Source of the DNA: Pseudomonas abyssi
GTDB taxonomy: Bacteria; Pseudomonadota; Gammaproteobacteria; Pseudomonadales; Pseudomonadaceae
DNA length: 64,000 bases
Assembly (NCBI RefSeq): GCF_002307495.1
Contig: NZ_NTMR01000002.1
Span: forward strand, 186,001 to 250,000
Direction: 5' to 3'
The notes beneath the pieces were generated by a model, which saw nothing but the letters and a program-made list of their open reading frames with translations, ran no database searches and had not been told where the DNA came from. Shown here piece by piece: positions 17,814 through 26,969 of this stretch. Each line of letters begins with the position of its first letter. Position 1 is the first letter of the stretch. The translations under genes were made by a program, and so were the position numbers.

Positions 17814-19069
17814 GCAGCCACCTGCTGAGCGGCACGGGCAAAGCGGGCAACCGCTTCGTCAATCTCGGCGCTACTGACCGTCAACGGCGGCAACCAGCGG
17901 ACAATCTGGCCGTCGGTGCCGCAACGCAGCAGCAATAAGCCCTCGGCCTCGGCGGCGCTGGTCAGGCGCGCCGCCAGGTCGCCACGCGGCGAGCGATGAT
18001 CGTCGGCGATTTCCATGCCCTGCATCAGCCCCTTGCCGCGCAGCGTGTCGATCATGGGAAAACGCTGACGCAGGCCCTGCAAACGCTCGGTCAGTAGCTC
18101 GCCCTGTTCTGCTGCGTTGGCGACCAGCTGCTCCTTGTCGATCACCTCCAGGGTTGCCAGGGCCGCAGCGCAGGCCACGGCGTTGGCGCCATAGGTGCCG
18201 CCCTGGGAGCCGGCCAGGCCCTTGCTCATCAATGCTTCGGAGGCGGCAATGGCCGACAGCGGAAAACCGCTGGCCAGCCCCTTGGCGGTAATCACGATGT
18301 CCGGGGTAACGTCAAAATGGTTGTGGCTCCAGAAGCGCCCGGTGCGGCCGTAACCGGCCTGAATCTCGTCGCAGATCAGCAAGATGCCATGCTGCCGACA
18401 GCGCTCGGCCAGGCCCTGCATAAAGGCTGTGTTGGCCGGGTAGTAGCCGAACTCGCCCTGCACCGGCTCGATCAGCATGGCGGCGGTGTCGCTGGGCGCA
18501 GTGCGGGTTTTCAGAATGTGGTCGAGCTCACGCAGGGCAAACTCGGTGGCCTGCTCCTCGCTCCAGCCGTAGCGGTAGGCATGCGGAAACGGAGAGACCT
18601 CCACCCCGGCCATCATCGGGTGAAAGCCCGTCCGCACCTTGGTGCCGGAGGTGGTGAGGGAGGCGGCCGCCATGGTGCGACCGTGAAAGCCACCATCAAA
18701 GACGATGATATTGGCGCGACCAGTGGCCTGTCGCGCTAGGCGCAGGGCCGCTTCGACCGACTCGGACCCGGAATTGGCAAAGGCCACCGAATCAATGCCC
18801 TCAGGCATGCGTTCGGCCAACGCATCCGTCAGTTCCAGCATGGGCCGGTGAGCGACCGTGGTGTACTGAGCATGAATGACACGGCCAACCTGCGCCTGAG
18901 CGGCGGCGACCACAGTGGGGTGACAATGGCCGGTGCTGGTCACACCGATACCGGAGGTGAAGTCCAGATAGCGCCGACCGTCGGTATCGATCAGCCAGCT
19001 GCCTTCGCCGTAGTCCACGCAAACCTGACTGGCCTGCTTGAGCAGCGGTGACAAATGGTGCATAGCCAT
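17810..19069 (-). CDS. Class III PLP aminotransferase (GabT-like)
   Basis: A 419-residue omega-aminotransferase. It shows the cofactor region SGSESVEAALRLAR near residue 100, the IEPVQGEFGYY motif near 205, DEIQAGYGRTG near 240 and the PLP lysine in ITAKGLASGFPL near 270. Enzymes of this class convert a terminal amine (GABA, beta-alanine, 5-aminovalerate, diamino acids) into a semialdehyde. A GabD-like aldehyde dehydrogenase is encoded two genes upstream, so an omega-amino acid to semialdehyde to acid sequence is likely. GGACAGGAGAG precedes the ATG. Assigning GabT specifically would be over-reading. Confidence 0.9.
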   Translation of the reverse strand: MAMHHLSPLLKQASQVCVDYGEGSWLIDTDGRRYLDFTSGIGVTSTGHCHPTVVAAAQAQVGRVIHAQYTTVAHRPMLELTDALAERMPEGIDSVAFANSGSESVEAALRLARQATGRANIIVFDGGFHGRTMAAASLTTSGTKVRTGFHPMMAGVEVSPFPHAYRYGWSEEQATEFALRELDHILKTRTAPSDTAAMLIEPVQGEFGYYPANTAFMQGLAERCRQHGILLICDEIQAGYGRTGRFWSHNHFDVTPDIVITAKGLASGFPLSAIAASEALMSKGLAGSQGGTYGANAVACAAALATLEVIDKEQLVANAAEQGELLTERLQGLRQRFPMIDTLRGKGLMQGMEIADDHRSPRGDLAARLTSAAEAEGLLLLRCGTDGQIVRWLPPLTVSSAEIDEAVARFARAAQQVAA

Positions 19070-19150
19070 CTCTCCTGTCCTTTCGGCGGGCCGAAGCCCG
19101 TGTCTGATCGGCCAGCAGCCCGCAGAGCGAGCTCTGACACGCGAGCGGGA

Positions 19151-20281
19151 TCAGTGCAGCGCGGCAATCACGCCGGCAGTCACATCCCGACAGGTCCGCC
19201 GTTGGCCAGCGGCAGTCGCCAGATCCTTGGCAACCGCTTGGCGCAGGCGTTCGGCAGCCTGTGCGCAACCCACCCAGTCCAGCATCAGGGCTGTGGTGAG
19301 CAGCATGGCAGCAGGGTTTGCGAGCCCCTGGCCGGCGATATCCGGCGCGCTGCCATGTGTGGGTTCGAACAGCGCGGGCATGGCACGGCTGTCCGGATTG
19401 ATATTGCACGACGGCGCCAGCCCCAGTCCGCCCGAGAGCACAGCGGCCAGATCCGTCAGAATGTCTCCATGCAAGTTGCTCGCCACCACCACATCGAAGG
19501 TCCAGGGGCACTGCACAAACTTCATGCAGGCCGCATCAACCAGCTCGTGGTGGACGCCTATCTCGGGGAATTCGGCGGCAATCTCGGCGAACACCTCGGT
19601 ATACATGTCACCCCAATAGGGCTGGGCGTTGCGCTTGGTAATCAGGCACACCTGTGCACCAGCGCGGCCCTTGTCTGCGCAGTGAAAGTGCCGCGTCTCT
19701 GCCCCCCGCGCCTCCAGCCGCTCGCGGGCGCGAACAAAGGCATGGCGAATCAGCCGCTCGGTAGCGCGCCGGGTAAACACCTCCAGCTGGGTAGCCACTT
19801 CATCGGCCGAGCCCCGGTGCAGGCGTCCACCCTGATTGACATACTCGCCCTCGCTATTTTCGCGAATCACCAGCATGTCGACCTCAGCGGCGCGCGCATC
19901 GGCCAAATACTGCGGTGCACCGGGCAGCAACCGGGCTGGTCGCTCGCAGGCCCACAAGCCCAGGCCCTTGCGAACCTGCAGCAGCGGTGACAACGAGACG
20001 CTGTCGGGCAGGCAGTAGCGTTCGGCATCGGTCAGCGGCCCCGGATCGCCCAATGCGCCCATCAGCAGCGCGTCATAGGCTTGCACCCGGGTCAGGGCAT
20101 CGGCGGGCATCATCTCGCCGTGCTGGCGATGCCAGTTGGTCGACGGCCAGTCCAGCCAGTCCCAGGTCAGACCGAGCGGGGTCTGGCGATCAAGCGCGGC
20201 AAGCACCTCGGCCGCGGCCGCCATCACCTCCGGGCCGATGCCATCGCCGGGCATCAGGGCGATGCGCCTTGGCTCGGTCAT
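19151..20281 (-). CDS. Isopropylmalate/tartrate dehydrogenase family enzyme
   Basis: A 376-residue member of the beta-decarboxylating dehydrogenase family. The N-terminus has the MPGDGIGPEVM motif, the middle has the substrate loop VIRENSEGEYVNQGG near residue 138, and the C-terminus has NLHGDILTDLAA with metal-binding aspartates, plus HGSAPDIAG. Length and the ENSEGEY loop fit tartrate dehydrogenase/decarboxylase-type enzymes better than housekeeping LeuB. It would oxidise and possibly decarboxylate a 2-hydroxy dicarboxylate using NAD and a divalent metal. It starts 3 bases after the aldehyde dehydrogenase stop, in the catabolic operon. Confidence 0.88.
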   Translation of the reverse strand: MTEPRRIALMPGDGIGPEVMAAAAEVLAALDRQTPLGLTWDWLDWPSTNWHRQHGEMMPADALTRVQAYDALLMGALGDPGPLTDAERYCLPDSVSLSPLLQVRKGLGLWACERPARLLPGAPQYLADARAAEVDMLVIRENSEGEYVNQGGRLHRGSADEVATQLEVFTRRATERLIRHAFVRARERLEARGAETRHFHCADKGRAGAQVCLITKRNAQPYWGDMYTEVFAEIAAEFPEIGVHHELVDAACMKFVQCPWTFDVVVASNLHGDILTDLAAVLSGGLGLAPSCNINPDSRAMPALFEPTHGSAPDIAGQGLANPAAMLLTTALMLDWVGCAQAAERLRQAVAKDLATAAGQRRTCRDVTAGVIAALH

Positions 20282-20284
20282 CTG

Positions 20285-21748
20285 TCAGGCCCCGCCCATG
20301 CACAGGTATTTGATCTCGGTGTACTCATCCAGCCCGTGCCGCGAGCCCTCACGGCCCAGCCCACTGGCCTTGACCCCGCCGAAGGGCGCTGCGGCATTGG
20401 ACACCGCCCCCTCGTTGATACCGATGATGCCGGCTTCCAGCGCATCGGCAACACGCCAGACGCGGTGGATATTGGTGCTGTAGAAATAGGCCGCCAGCCC
20501 ATAGGGCGTATCGTTGGCCAGCTCAACGGCCTGCTCCTCCGTATCGAAACGGATCACCGCCGCCAGCGGACCAAAGGTCTCATCAGCGCACACCTGCATG
20601 TCCGGGGTCACGCCGGTCACAAGTACGGGCTCAACGTAGTTGCCTTTGGCCTCACCGGGTGAGGCGCCGGCAACATGCTTAGCGCCCTTGGCCAGGGCAT
20701 CGTCAAAGTGCTCCTGCACCTTTTGCACCGCTGCCCGGTTGATCAGCGCAGACTGGGTTACGCCTTCCTCGAAGCCGTCACCCAGCTTCAACTTACCCAT
20801 GGCCTCGGCCAGTTTCTCGACAAACTGGTCATGAACGCCGCTCTGCACCAGAAAACGGTTGGCGCAAACGCAGGTCTGCCCGGTGTTGCGGAACTTGCTG
20901 ACCATGGCGCCTTCCACTGCGCGGTCCAGATCAGCATCGTCAAAGACGATAAAGGGCGCGTTGCCACCCAGTTCCAGCGACACTTTCTGCACATGTTCGG
21001 CGCACTGGGCCATCAGCTGGCTGCCGACGCTGGTCGAGCCGGTGAAGCTCAGCTTGCGCACCGTCTCGCTGCTGGTCAGCACATCACTGATCATCGACGC
21101 CTTGCCGGTGACCACATTGAACACGCCCGACGGAATACCCGCTTCTTCGGCCAGCACACCCAGCGCCAGCGCGGTAAAGGGGGTGGCGCTGGCGGGTTTG
21201 ACAATCATCGAGCAGCCGGCCGCCAGCGCAGCGCCAGCCTTGCGGGTAATCATCGCTGCCGGGAAATTCCAGGGCGTGATGGCGGCCGTCACACCAATCG
21301 GCTGACGGGTCACCACGATATGCTGCCCGGGCTTGGCACCGGGAATGGTCTCGCCGTAAACACGGCGTGCTTCCTCGGCAAACCAGCGGATAAAGGACGC
21401 GGCATAATCGACCTCACCGCGGGATTCCACCAAGGGCTTGCCCTGCTCCAGCGTCATCAGGCTGGCAATGTCTTCGCGGTGCTTGAGCATCAGGTCGTAC
21501 CAGCGCATCAGCAGGTCAGCACGTTCCAGCGCCGTGGTCTTGCGCCAACTGGCAAAGGCCTTGTCGGCCTGGGCAATGCAATCGTTGAGCTGAGCTTCGC
21601 TCAGGCTGGGCACGCTGCCGATAATCTCGCCGCTGGCCGGGTTATCCACCTCGATGGTGGCGCCATTGCTGGCGTCGATCCAGTTACCTGCGACCAGACA
21701 TTGCTGGCGAAACAGGCGGGGTTCGGCAAGACGGGACGGTGCAGACAT
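20285..21748 (-). CDS. gabD: NAD(P)-dependent succinate-semialdehyde dehydrogenase-like
   Basis: A 487-residue aldehyde dehydrogenase close in length and motifs to E. coli GabD. The catalytic Glu is in SLELGGNAPFIVF near residue 260 and the nucleophile Cys is in GQTCVCANRF near 294; the second Cys two residues on is typical of GabD. It should oxidise succinate semialdehyde or a near analogue to the acid. The ATG at 21748 is chosen because AGGAGG lies six bases upstream; an in-frame start at 21766 is less favoured. It is the first gene of the six-gene operon, so the promoter should lie in 21749-22050. Confidence 0.88.
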   Translation of the reverse strand: MSAPSRLAEPRLFRQQCLVAGNWIDASNGATIEVDNPASGEIIGSVPSLSEAQLNDCIAQADKAFASWRKTTALERADLLMRWYDLMLKHREDIASLMTLEQGKPLVESRGEVDYAASFIRWFAEEARRVYGETIPGAKPGQHIVVTRQPIGVTAAITPWNFPAAMITRKAGAALAAGCSMIVKPASATPFTALALGVLAEEAGIPSGVFNVVTGKASMISDVLTSSETVRKLSFTGSTSVGSQLMAQCAEHVQKVSLELGGNAPFIVFDDADLDRAVEGAMVSKFRNTGQTCVCANRFLVQSGVHDQFVEKLAEAMGKLKLGDGFEEGVTQSALINRAAVQKVQEHFDDALAKGAKHVAGASPGEAKGNYVEPVLVTGVTPDMQVCADETFGPLAAVIRFDTEEQAVELANDTPYGLAAYFYSTNIHRVWRVADALEAGIIGINEGAVSNAAAPFGGVKASGLGREGSRHGLDEYTEIKYLCMGGA

Positions 21749-22050
21749 AGCGGCCTCCTGGGGCAAGACGATGTAGGAGCAGGACGGCCCTGCTCAACTG
21801 AAAAACGATACGCAGTGCTCTGCGCAAAAGACGCCCCGCGAGCAGCGTGGCGAAGATATAACCGGCAGGGCACTGTTTCAGTCGACCGCGCTCCGGTCAG
21901 CGTGTTCCCCCACGGTCAGCACCCTCCTCCACAGGGTAGGCAGGATAAACAGCAGACGCAAACAGCCAGCGGGGTTTGAACCAGAGCCGGTTTGGCGGGT
22001 CGACGTAGAAGCAGTATCACCCTGCCAAACACGCAAATAAGGAGCACCCC
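21749..22050. other. Divergent intergenic region with small hairpin
   Basis: These 302 bases separate the catabolic operon from the DUF4399 gene and must hold both promoters. I see a hairpin at 21777-21795 (gagcagg / cctgctc) and no convincing open reading frame. No clear operator or riboswitch was recognised. Confidence 0.5.
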
Positions 22051-22473
22051 ATGCAACGGATCACCCACACGCTCGCCGGCCTGCTGCTGGCCAGCAGCGC
22101 CAGCCTGGCCTTCGCCCAGACCGCCGCCCCGGATAACGCCAAGGTGTTTTTCATCTCACCCAAAGACGGTGCTACCGTCAGCTCACCGGTCACCGTGCAG
22201 TTTGGCCTGGAAGGTATGGGCGTCGCACCGGCCGGCGTCGAGCGGGAAGCCACCGGCCACCACCATCTGCTGATCGACACCGACACCCTGCCGCCGGCCG
22301 GTCAGCCGATCCCGGCGGACGACCACCACGTGCACTTTGGTGGCGGCCAGACCCAGACCAGCCTCGAGTTGACGCCGGGCGAACACACCCTGCAGCTGAT
22401 TGTCGGCGACCACCACCACATGCCGCTGTCGCCCTCGGTTACCTCCGAGCAAATCACCATCACCGTCGAGTAA
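22051..22473 (+). CDS. Periplasmic DUF4399 protein
   Basis: A 140-residue secreted protein with a cleavable signal peptide (cleavage probably after SLAFA, near residue 22) and one DUF4399 domain with PKDGATVSSPVTVQF, HHLLIDTD, DDHHVHFGGG and GDHHHMPL. The histidine clusters suggest metal binding, but the family has no established function. A ribosome binding site AAGGAG precedes the ATG. It stands alone, ending just before a GC inverted repeat (gctgatcaggg / ccctggtcagc, about 22490-22516) that could end its transcript. Confidence 0.87.
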   Translation: MQRITHTLAGLLLASSASLAFAQTAAPDNAKVFFISPKDGATVSSPVTVQFGLEGMGVAPAGVEREATGHHHLLIDTDTLPPAGQPIPADDHHVHFGGGQTQTSLELTPGEHTLQLIVGDHHHMPLSPSVTSEQITITVE

Positions 22474-22493
22474 CCGCAGCACACCGTCGCTGA

Positions 22494-22683
22494 TCAGGGC
22501 TGTCCCTGGTCAGCGCTGCTGCCCAGCAGCAGACCCAGCCCCGCCACGACCGACGTCGTGCCCGCCAGAGCAATGATCACCATCTGGCCACACCGATACA
22601 GCCGTTGGTACTTGTCCGACTCCCAATCAGAGCGCTGAATATTGTCCTCCAGCTCGCCCAGTGGATGGGCCTAGTGTCTGCAT
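22494..22683 (-). pseudogene. Possible small one-helix membrane protein with a 1-base insertion
   Basis: On the minus strand an ATG at 22683, preceded by GGGGAGGCGGC, begins MQTL. After removing one G in the run at about 22667-22672, the frame continues for 62 residues to the stop at 22494-22496. The product would have a charged N-terminal half (ELEDNIQRSDWESDKYQRL) and one glycine- and leucine-rich membrane helix (VVAGLGLLLG). The codon use and membrane helix look real, but as written the frame is broken. No family was recognised. It may be a decayed gene, a sequencing error or chance. It fills most of the 340-base gap between the DUF4399 gene and opgG. Confidence 0.35.
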
Positions 22684-22813
22684 GCCGCCTCCCCGGCCTG
22701 ATCCGGCCTTGTCTCGAGCACAGACACCTCCGCGGTGGGCGCCGCTGCAACGGGAACTGCGACGCGACTTTGCGGCCTAACCGCTCAGATACCCATCGCA
22801 AGGAATTCGCACC

Positions 22814-24355
22814 ATGCTACGAGGGACTGTTCTGACCAGTGCCGCTTTATGCTTCTGTCTACCACTGGGCCTGCAGGCCGCCGACTTCAGCTTTGAGCAG
22901 GTCATCACCAAAGCGCGCGAACGTGCTGAAAGCGCCTACCAACCGCCCAAGGAAGTCCCGCGCTTTTTGCAGGAACTGAGCTTTGACGACTATCAGGGCA
23001 TCCGCTTCAAGCCGGAAAACAGCCTGTGGCACGAGAGCGATTCAGCCTTTCAGGTCATGCCCGTGCCAAGCGGGTTGTTCTACCGTAACCCAGTGCAGGT
23101 GCATGTCATTGATGAGCAGGGCGTCGAGCCGCTGACCTTTGCCAAGAACCAGTTCACCTACCCCAATACCGAGGTCGAACGGCTGGTGCCTGCGGATCTC
23201 GGCTACGCCGGTTTCAAGCTGACCTTTCCTCTCAAGGACGGGGAACAGAACCAGTTTCTGGTATTTGCCGGCGCCAGCTACTATCGCGCCGTGGGCAGCG
23301 ACAACAACTTCGGCATTTCCGGCCGCGGCCTGGCAATCGATACCGGCATGCCCGGCGGCGAGGAGTTTCCCGATTTCGTCGAGTTCTGGCTGGAACGTCC
23401 GGCGCCCGACGCCACCAGCATGACCTTCTACGGCCTGCTCGACAGCCCGAGCATGAGCGGCGCCTACCGGTTTGTTGCCACCCCCGGTGAGCAGACGGTG
23501 CTGGCGGTAGAGTCCGTACTGTTTCCGCGCCAGGATGTCGAATTGCTGGGCGTCGCGCCGCTCACGAGCATGTTCTACTACGGCGAAAACAGCATCCGTC
23601 CGCGCGGTGAGTGGCGACCGGAAGTACACGACTCCGACGGCCTGCTGGTGCACGACGGCGGCACAGGCGAATGGCTCTGGCGGCCGCTGCAGAACCCCGG
23701 CACCCTGCGCATGGACTACTTCAGCGTGCAAAATCTGCGCGGCTTCGGCCTGCTGCAGCGTGACACCGACTTTCGCAGCTATCAGGACCCCGAAGCCATC
23801 TACGACGGCCGCCCGAGCAGCTGGGTAGAAACCGACGGCAGTTGGGGGCCGGGCAAGGTGGTACTGGTACAGATCCCCACCCCGAATGAAACCAACGACA
23901 ACATCGTCGCCTTCTGGCAGCCCAACGACCCGGTGCAACGTGGCAAGCCGCTGAAACAGCGCTACCGCGTCCTGTTCGGTGACCCTGGTATCGCCGCCAA
24001 CCCGCTCGGCAGCGCACGGGAAACCTTCGTCGGTGACGGCATGCGTGTCGGCGGCGGCAGCGAGGAAGGGGCCCTGCGAATGATCGTCGACTTCGCGGGC
24101 GGCCCGCTCGATGCGTTGAGTGACGATGCGGCCGTGCTGGGCGAGGTCACCATGCAGAATGACGGCGAGCTGATTGAGCAGTTCGTTCAATACCTGCCCA
24201 GCCTGAAGCGCTGGCGCCTGTCGATGCTGGTGCGCCCGGCGGAAGGCGAGTCACTGGCGCTGCGTGCGCACCTGCGTGACGCTGAGCAAACCCTGAGCGA
24301 AACCTGGCAATACGACATTCCCGTCGGCAGCGACCTGCTGGCCACGCCGGAGTAA
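22814..24355 (+). CDS. opgG: Periplasmic glucan biosynthesis protein OpgG
   Basis: A 513-residue secreted protein with a signal peptide (cleavage near LQAADFSF, about residue 23) followed by the MdoG domain. The region FDDYQGIRFKPENSLW near residue 58 and the downstream block with FYGLLDSPSMSGAYRF are characteristic. OpgG acts in the periplasm on the nascent beta-1,2-linked glucan backbone of osmoregulated periplasmic glucans. OpgH is encoded just downstream. It could be OpgD rather than OpgG, since the two are paralogues, but linkage to opgH favours OpgG. Confidence 0.92.
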   Translation: MLRGTVLTSAALCFCLPLGLQAADFSFEQVITKARERAESAYQPPKEVPRFLQELSFDDYQGIRFKPENSLWHESDSAFQVMPVPSGLFYRNPVQVHVIDEQGVEPLTFAKNQFTYPNTEVERLVPADLGYAGFKLTFPLKDGEQNQFLVFAGASYYRAVGSDNNFGISGRGLAIDTGMPGGEEFPDFVEFWLERPAPDATSMTFYGLLDSPSMSGAYRFVATPGEQTVLAVESVLFPRQDVELLGVAPLTSMFYYGENSIRPRGEWRPEVHDSDGLLVHDGGTGEWLWRPLQNPGTLRMDYFSVQNLRGFGLLQRDTDFRSYQDPEAIYDGRPSSWVETDGSWGPGKVVLVQIPTPNETNDNIVAFWQPNDPVQRGKPLKQRYRVLFGDPGIAANPLGSARETFVGDGMRVGGGSEEGALRMIVDFAGGPLDALSDDAAVLGEVTMQNDGELIEQFVQYLPSLKRWRLSMLVRPAEGESLALRAHLRDAEQTLSETWQYDIPVGSDLLATPE

Positions 24356-24358
24356 GGC

Positions 24359-24607
24359 ATGAACCCGCCCGACAGTCATGTGATCCTGCAACGCATTCTT
24401 GCCTACTGGCAGTGGGCAGGGATGCCGCTAGACCGCGACACTGAGCTCAAGGCGCTGGCCATTACCCGCCAGGCCTTGCAGCAGCACCAACAGCTCGCAC
24501 TAGAGGTTGCCCTGCAGGCCGCCCGCGCCGCGCTGCCGGCCAGCCCCGCAACGCCCCAGGCTGGCCCGCCGCTACGTCGGGGCAGTCTGCGTTATGGAGA
24601 TTATTGA
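24359..24607 (+). CDS. Small protein encoded between opgG and opgH
   Basis: An 82-residue, cytoplasmic-looking protein. It starts three bases after the opgG stop and its TGA overlaps the opgH ATG by one base (TGATG), so it is very likely translated and coupled to opgH. The N-terminal half is predicted helical and ends in an alanine- and proline-rich linker and a basic tail (RRGSLRYGDY). I do not recognise a family. The encoded OpgH lacks much of the N-terminal cytoplasmic extension found in E. coli OpgH, so this protein may replace that region in trans. That is speculation based on position only. Confidence 0.7.
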   Translation: MNPPDSHVILQRILAYWQWAGMPLDRDTELKALAITRQALQQHQQLALEVALQAARAALPASPATPQAGPPLRRGSLRYGDY

Positions 24608-26709
24608 TGACCAGCCTGCCACCGACCCTGCTACCCGAGAGCACCCACGCCCAGCACCACTGGCGAGGCAGTGCGCGCCGCCGCCGCATCCTGCTGCTGG
24701 TGCTGGTGCTGGGTCAGACCCTGGCGGCTACCTGGCTGCTGCTGGCGGTACTGCCCTACCATGGACGTACCGCCGTCGAGGTCGGCATTGCGGTGCTCTT
24801 CGGCCTGCTGTTTACCTGGCTATCACTGGGTTTCTGGATTGCCCTGACCGGTTTTGTCCTACGCCGCCGTGGCGGTGATCCGCGCAGCCTGATGCGGCGT
24901 CAGGATGCAGCCACCCTGGCCGCGACTCCGCTCGCACGCACTGCCATCGTGATGCCGATCTACCACGAACCGGTTGCGCGCAGCCTGCTGGGCCTGAAGG
25001 CCATCTACCAAAGCCTGGAAGCCAGCGGCGAACTGCAGCACTTTGACTTCTACATCCTCTCCGATAGTCGCGATGCGGACGTCTGGCTACAGGAACAGGC
25101 AGCCTGGCAGGCCCTGCGCCAGGAGCTGGGAGCTCAAGCGCGTCTGTTCTATCGCCGCCGTCGACTCAACCTGAACCACAAGAGCGGTAACATCGCCGAC
25201 TTTCTGCGCCGCTGGGGTCGCGACTACCAGTACATGGTGGTGCTGGACGCCGACAGTCTGATGGGCGGCGATACCATCGTGCAGATGGTGCAACTGATGC
25301 AGCGCCACCCGCAGGTGGGCATCCTGCAAACCAGTCCACGCCTGCTCAACGCGCACTCCTTGTTCGCCCGTATCCAGCAATTCGCCAATCAACTGTATGG
25401 CCCGCTGTTCACCACCGGGTTGGCGGCAGTACAGTTGGGCGAAGCTGCTTTCTGGGGGCACAACGCCATTCTGCGTATTCGCCCCTTCATGCAGCACTGC
25501 GGCCTGCGCCGGCTGCCCGGCTGGGGGTTGTTCAAGGGCTCGGTGCTCAGTCACGACTTCGTCGAAGCCGCCTATATGGGGCGTGCGGGGCAGGAAGTCT
25601 GGCTGGAACCGGAGCTGCAGGCCAGCTACGAAGAATCACCACCGACTCTGAGCGACGAGCTGACCCGCGACCGTCGCTGGGCCAAGGGTAACCTGCAGCA
25701 TCTGTGGCTCATGCTGTTCAGCCGCCGCCTGCGTGTGGCGCACCGCCTGGCCTTTCTCAACGGCATCATGGGGTATCTTGCCTCACCGCTGTGGTTCGGC
25801 TTTCTGGTGCTGACCACCGTCGAAGTGGCGCGGCTGGTACTGTGGCCGATCAACTATTTCCCGCAGCCCAACCAGCTGTTCCCGCTCTGGCCCGAGTGGC
25901 ACCCCACCCGGGCACTGGCACTGGTGGGCATCACTCTGACATTGCTGTTCGTCCCCAAACTGCTGGCGTTGGTCGATGTGCTGATCAGCGGGCAACGCCG
26001 GCGCTACGGCGGTGCCCGACGTCTTTGCCTGAGCGTGCTCATCGAGTCGCTGGCATCGGCCCTGCTGGCGCCGATTCGCATGCTCGCGCACAGCCGCTAT
26101 GTGGTAGAGGCGCTATTCAACGTCAACCTGCGCTGGGCCGGGCAAAACCGCAGTGGCGAGACCAGTTGGCTGGCAGCCGTACTCGACCAGGGTGTCGGCA
26201 GCCTGCTGGCACTGAGCTGGTCGGCCTTTGCCTACTGGCTGCAACCCATGTTCTTCCTCTGGTCACTGCCAGTGGCGGTGCCTTTGGTACTGGCTGCGCC
26301 GTTGTTTGTGCTATTCAGCCGCATTGGTATCGGCACCTGGCTGCGTGATCGCGGCCTGCTGTTGAGCCCGGACGAGCAGCGCGGCAATACGCTACTGGAC
26401 GCACTGGAACAGCCATCCAGCCTGCCTGCTCTGTGCGAGCGCGATGCGTTTGTCGAGGCCGTCATCCATCCCGCCACCGCGCAGCTGCAGGCAGGCCTGG
26501 CCCATGCACCGCGCGCCCGGCGTCAGCAGCAGGAGTTGCAGCTGCTGCGACAGCGCTGCCTGGAGCAGGGGCCGGAGCAGTTGGAACCGGCGCACAAGCA
26601 GCTGCTGGCAGCCGACGCGGAGTCGCTGCGCTGGCTGCACCAGCAGGTGTGGTTGAGCGCTCCGCAAAGCCCCTGGGGCAAGCGCCTGGCCAACCGCATC
26701 GCAAACTGA
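24607..26709 (+). CDS. opgH: Membrane glucosyltransferase OpgH
   Basis: A 700-residue processive glycosyltransferase (GT2 type) of the inner membrane. It has membrane helices near residues 20-80, a cytoplasmic catalytic domain with VVLDADSLMGGD near 218 and the acceptor motif RDRRWAKGN near 357, then a cluster of membrane helices in the C-terminal half. It makes the linear beta-1,2-glucan from UDP-glucose and exports it to OpgG. E. coli OpgH is about 847 residues; this one lacks roughly 130 N-terminal residues and part of the C-terminus. The ATG at 24607 overlaps the upstream stop. Confidence 0.93.
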   Translation: MTSLPPTLLPESTHAQHHWRGSARRRRILLLVLVLGQTLAATWLLLAVLPYHGRTAVEVGIAVLFGLLFTWLSLGFWIALTGFVLRRRGGDPRSLMRRQDAATLAATPLARTAIVMPIYHEPVARSLLGLKAIYQSLEASGELQHFDFYILSDSRDADVWLQEQAAWQALRQELGAQARLFYRRRRLNLNHKSGNIADFLRRWGRDYQYMVVLDADSLMGGDTIVQMVQLMQRHPQVGILQTSPRLLNAHSLFARIQQFANQLYGPLFTTGLAAVQLGEAAFWGHNAILRIRPFMQHCGLRRLPGWGLFKGSVLSHDFVEAAYMGRAGQEVWLEPELQASYEESPPTLSDELTRDRRWAKGNLQHLWLMLFSRRLRVAHRLAFLNGIMGYLASPLWFGFLVLTTVEVARLVLWPINYFPQPNQLFPLWPEWHPTRALALVGITLTLLFVPKLLALVDVLISGQRRRYGGARRLCLSVLIESLASALLAPIRMLAHSRYVVEALFNVNLRWAGQNRSGETSWLAAVLDQGVGSLLALSWSAFAYWLQPMFFLWSLPVAVPLVLAAPLFVLFSRIGIGTWLRDRGLLLSPDEQRGNTLLDALEQPSSLPALCERDAFVEAVIHPATAQLQAGLAHAPRARRQQQELQLLRQRCLEQGPEQLEPAHKQLLAADAESLRWLHQQVWLSAPQSPWGKRLANRIAN

Positions 26710-26730
26710 CGCAGGTGCCCTGGCCGCTCC

Positions 26731-26758
26731 CGCAGGCGGGTCCCCACCCCCGCCTGCG
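26731..26758 (+). terminator. Hairpin after opgH
   Basis: Perfect 10-base arms cgcaggcggg / cccgcctgcg with an eight-base loop lie 22 bases after the opgH stop. The following sequence has only a short, interrupted T run (tgttttagg), so termination efficiency is uncertain. Confidence 0.55.
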
Positions 26759-26788
26759 CAATACCCTGTTTTAGGTACTTGCCATCCT

Positions 26789-26908
26789 CGCATATGGCTA
26801 TATGCTTCTAATCGGCCAGCTTCCAGCTGGCTGCCCATACGATCACCTTGCCCTGATCTGCCGCTCCTGCGGTGGAGCCAGCCGCGGCGTGGCCGTTAGC
26901 CATATGCG
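26789..26908. repeat. 12-base inverted repeat pair upstream of a secreted-protein gene
   Basis: cgcatatggcta at 26789-26800 is exactly inverted as tagccatatgcg at 26897-26908. The left arm also forms a small hairpin gcatat-ggct-atatgc. The pair lies 60-180 bases upstream of the gene at 26970. It could be a regulatory site or the trace of an inserted element. Confidence 0.4.
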
Positions 26909-26969
26909 TTGTTCGGTCTGTCCGATCAGCTTTCGCGCCTACCAGACGGGCGCACCCAGGGAGAGAAAA

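Noticed and set aside
26789..26908. Possible integron attC site
   Set aside because: The inverted pair and a TTAGCC motif suggested attC, but the R and L box pattern and spacing do not fit, and there is no integrase or cassette array.
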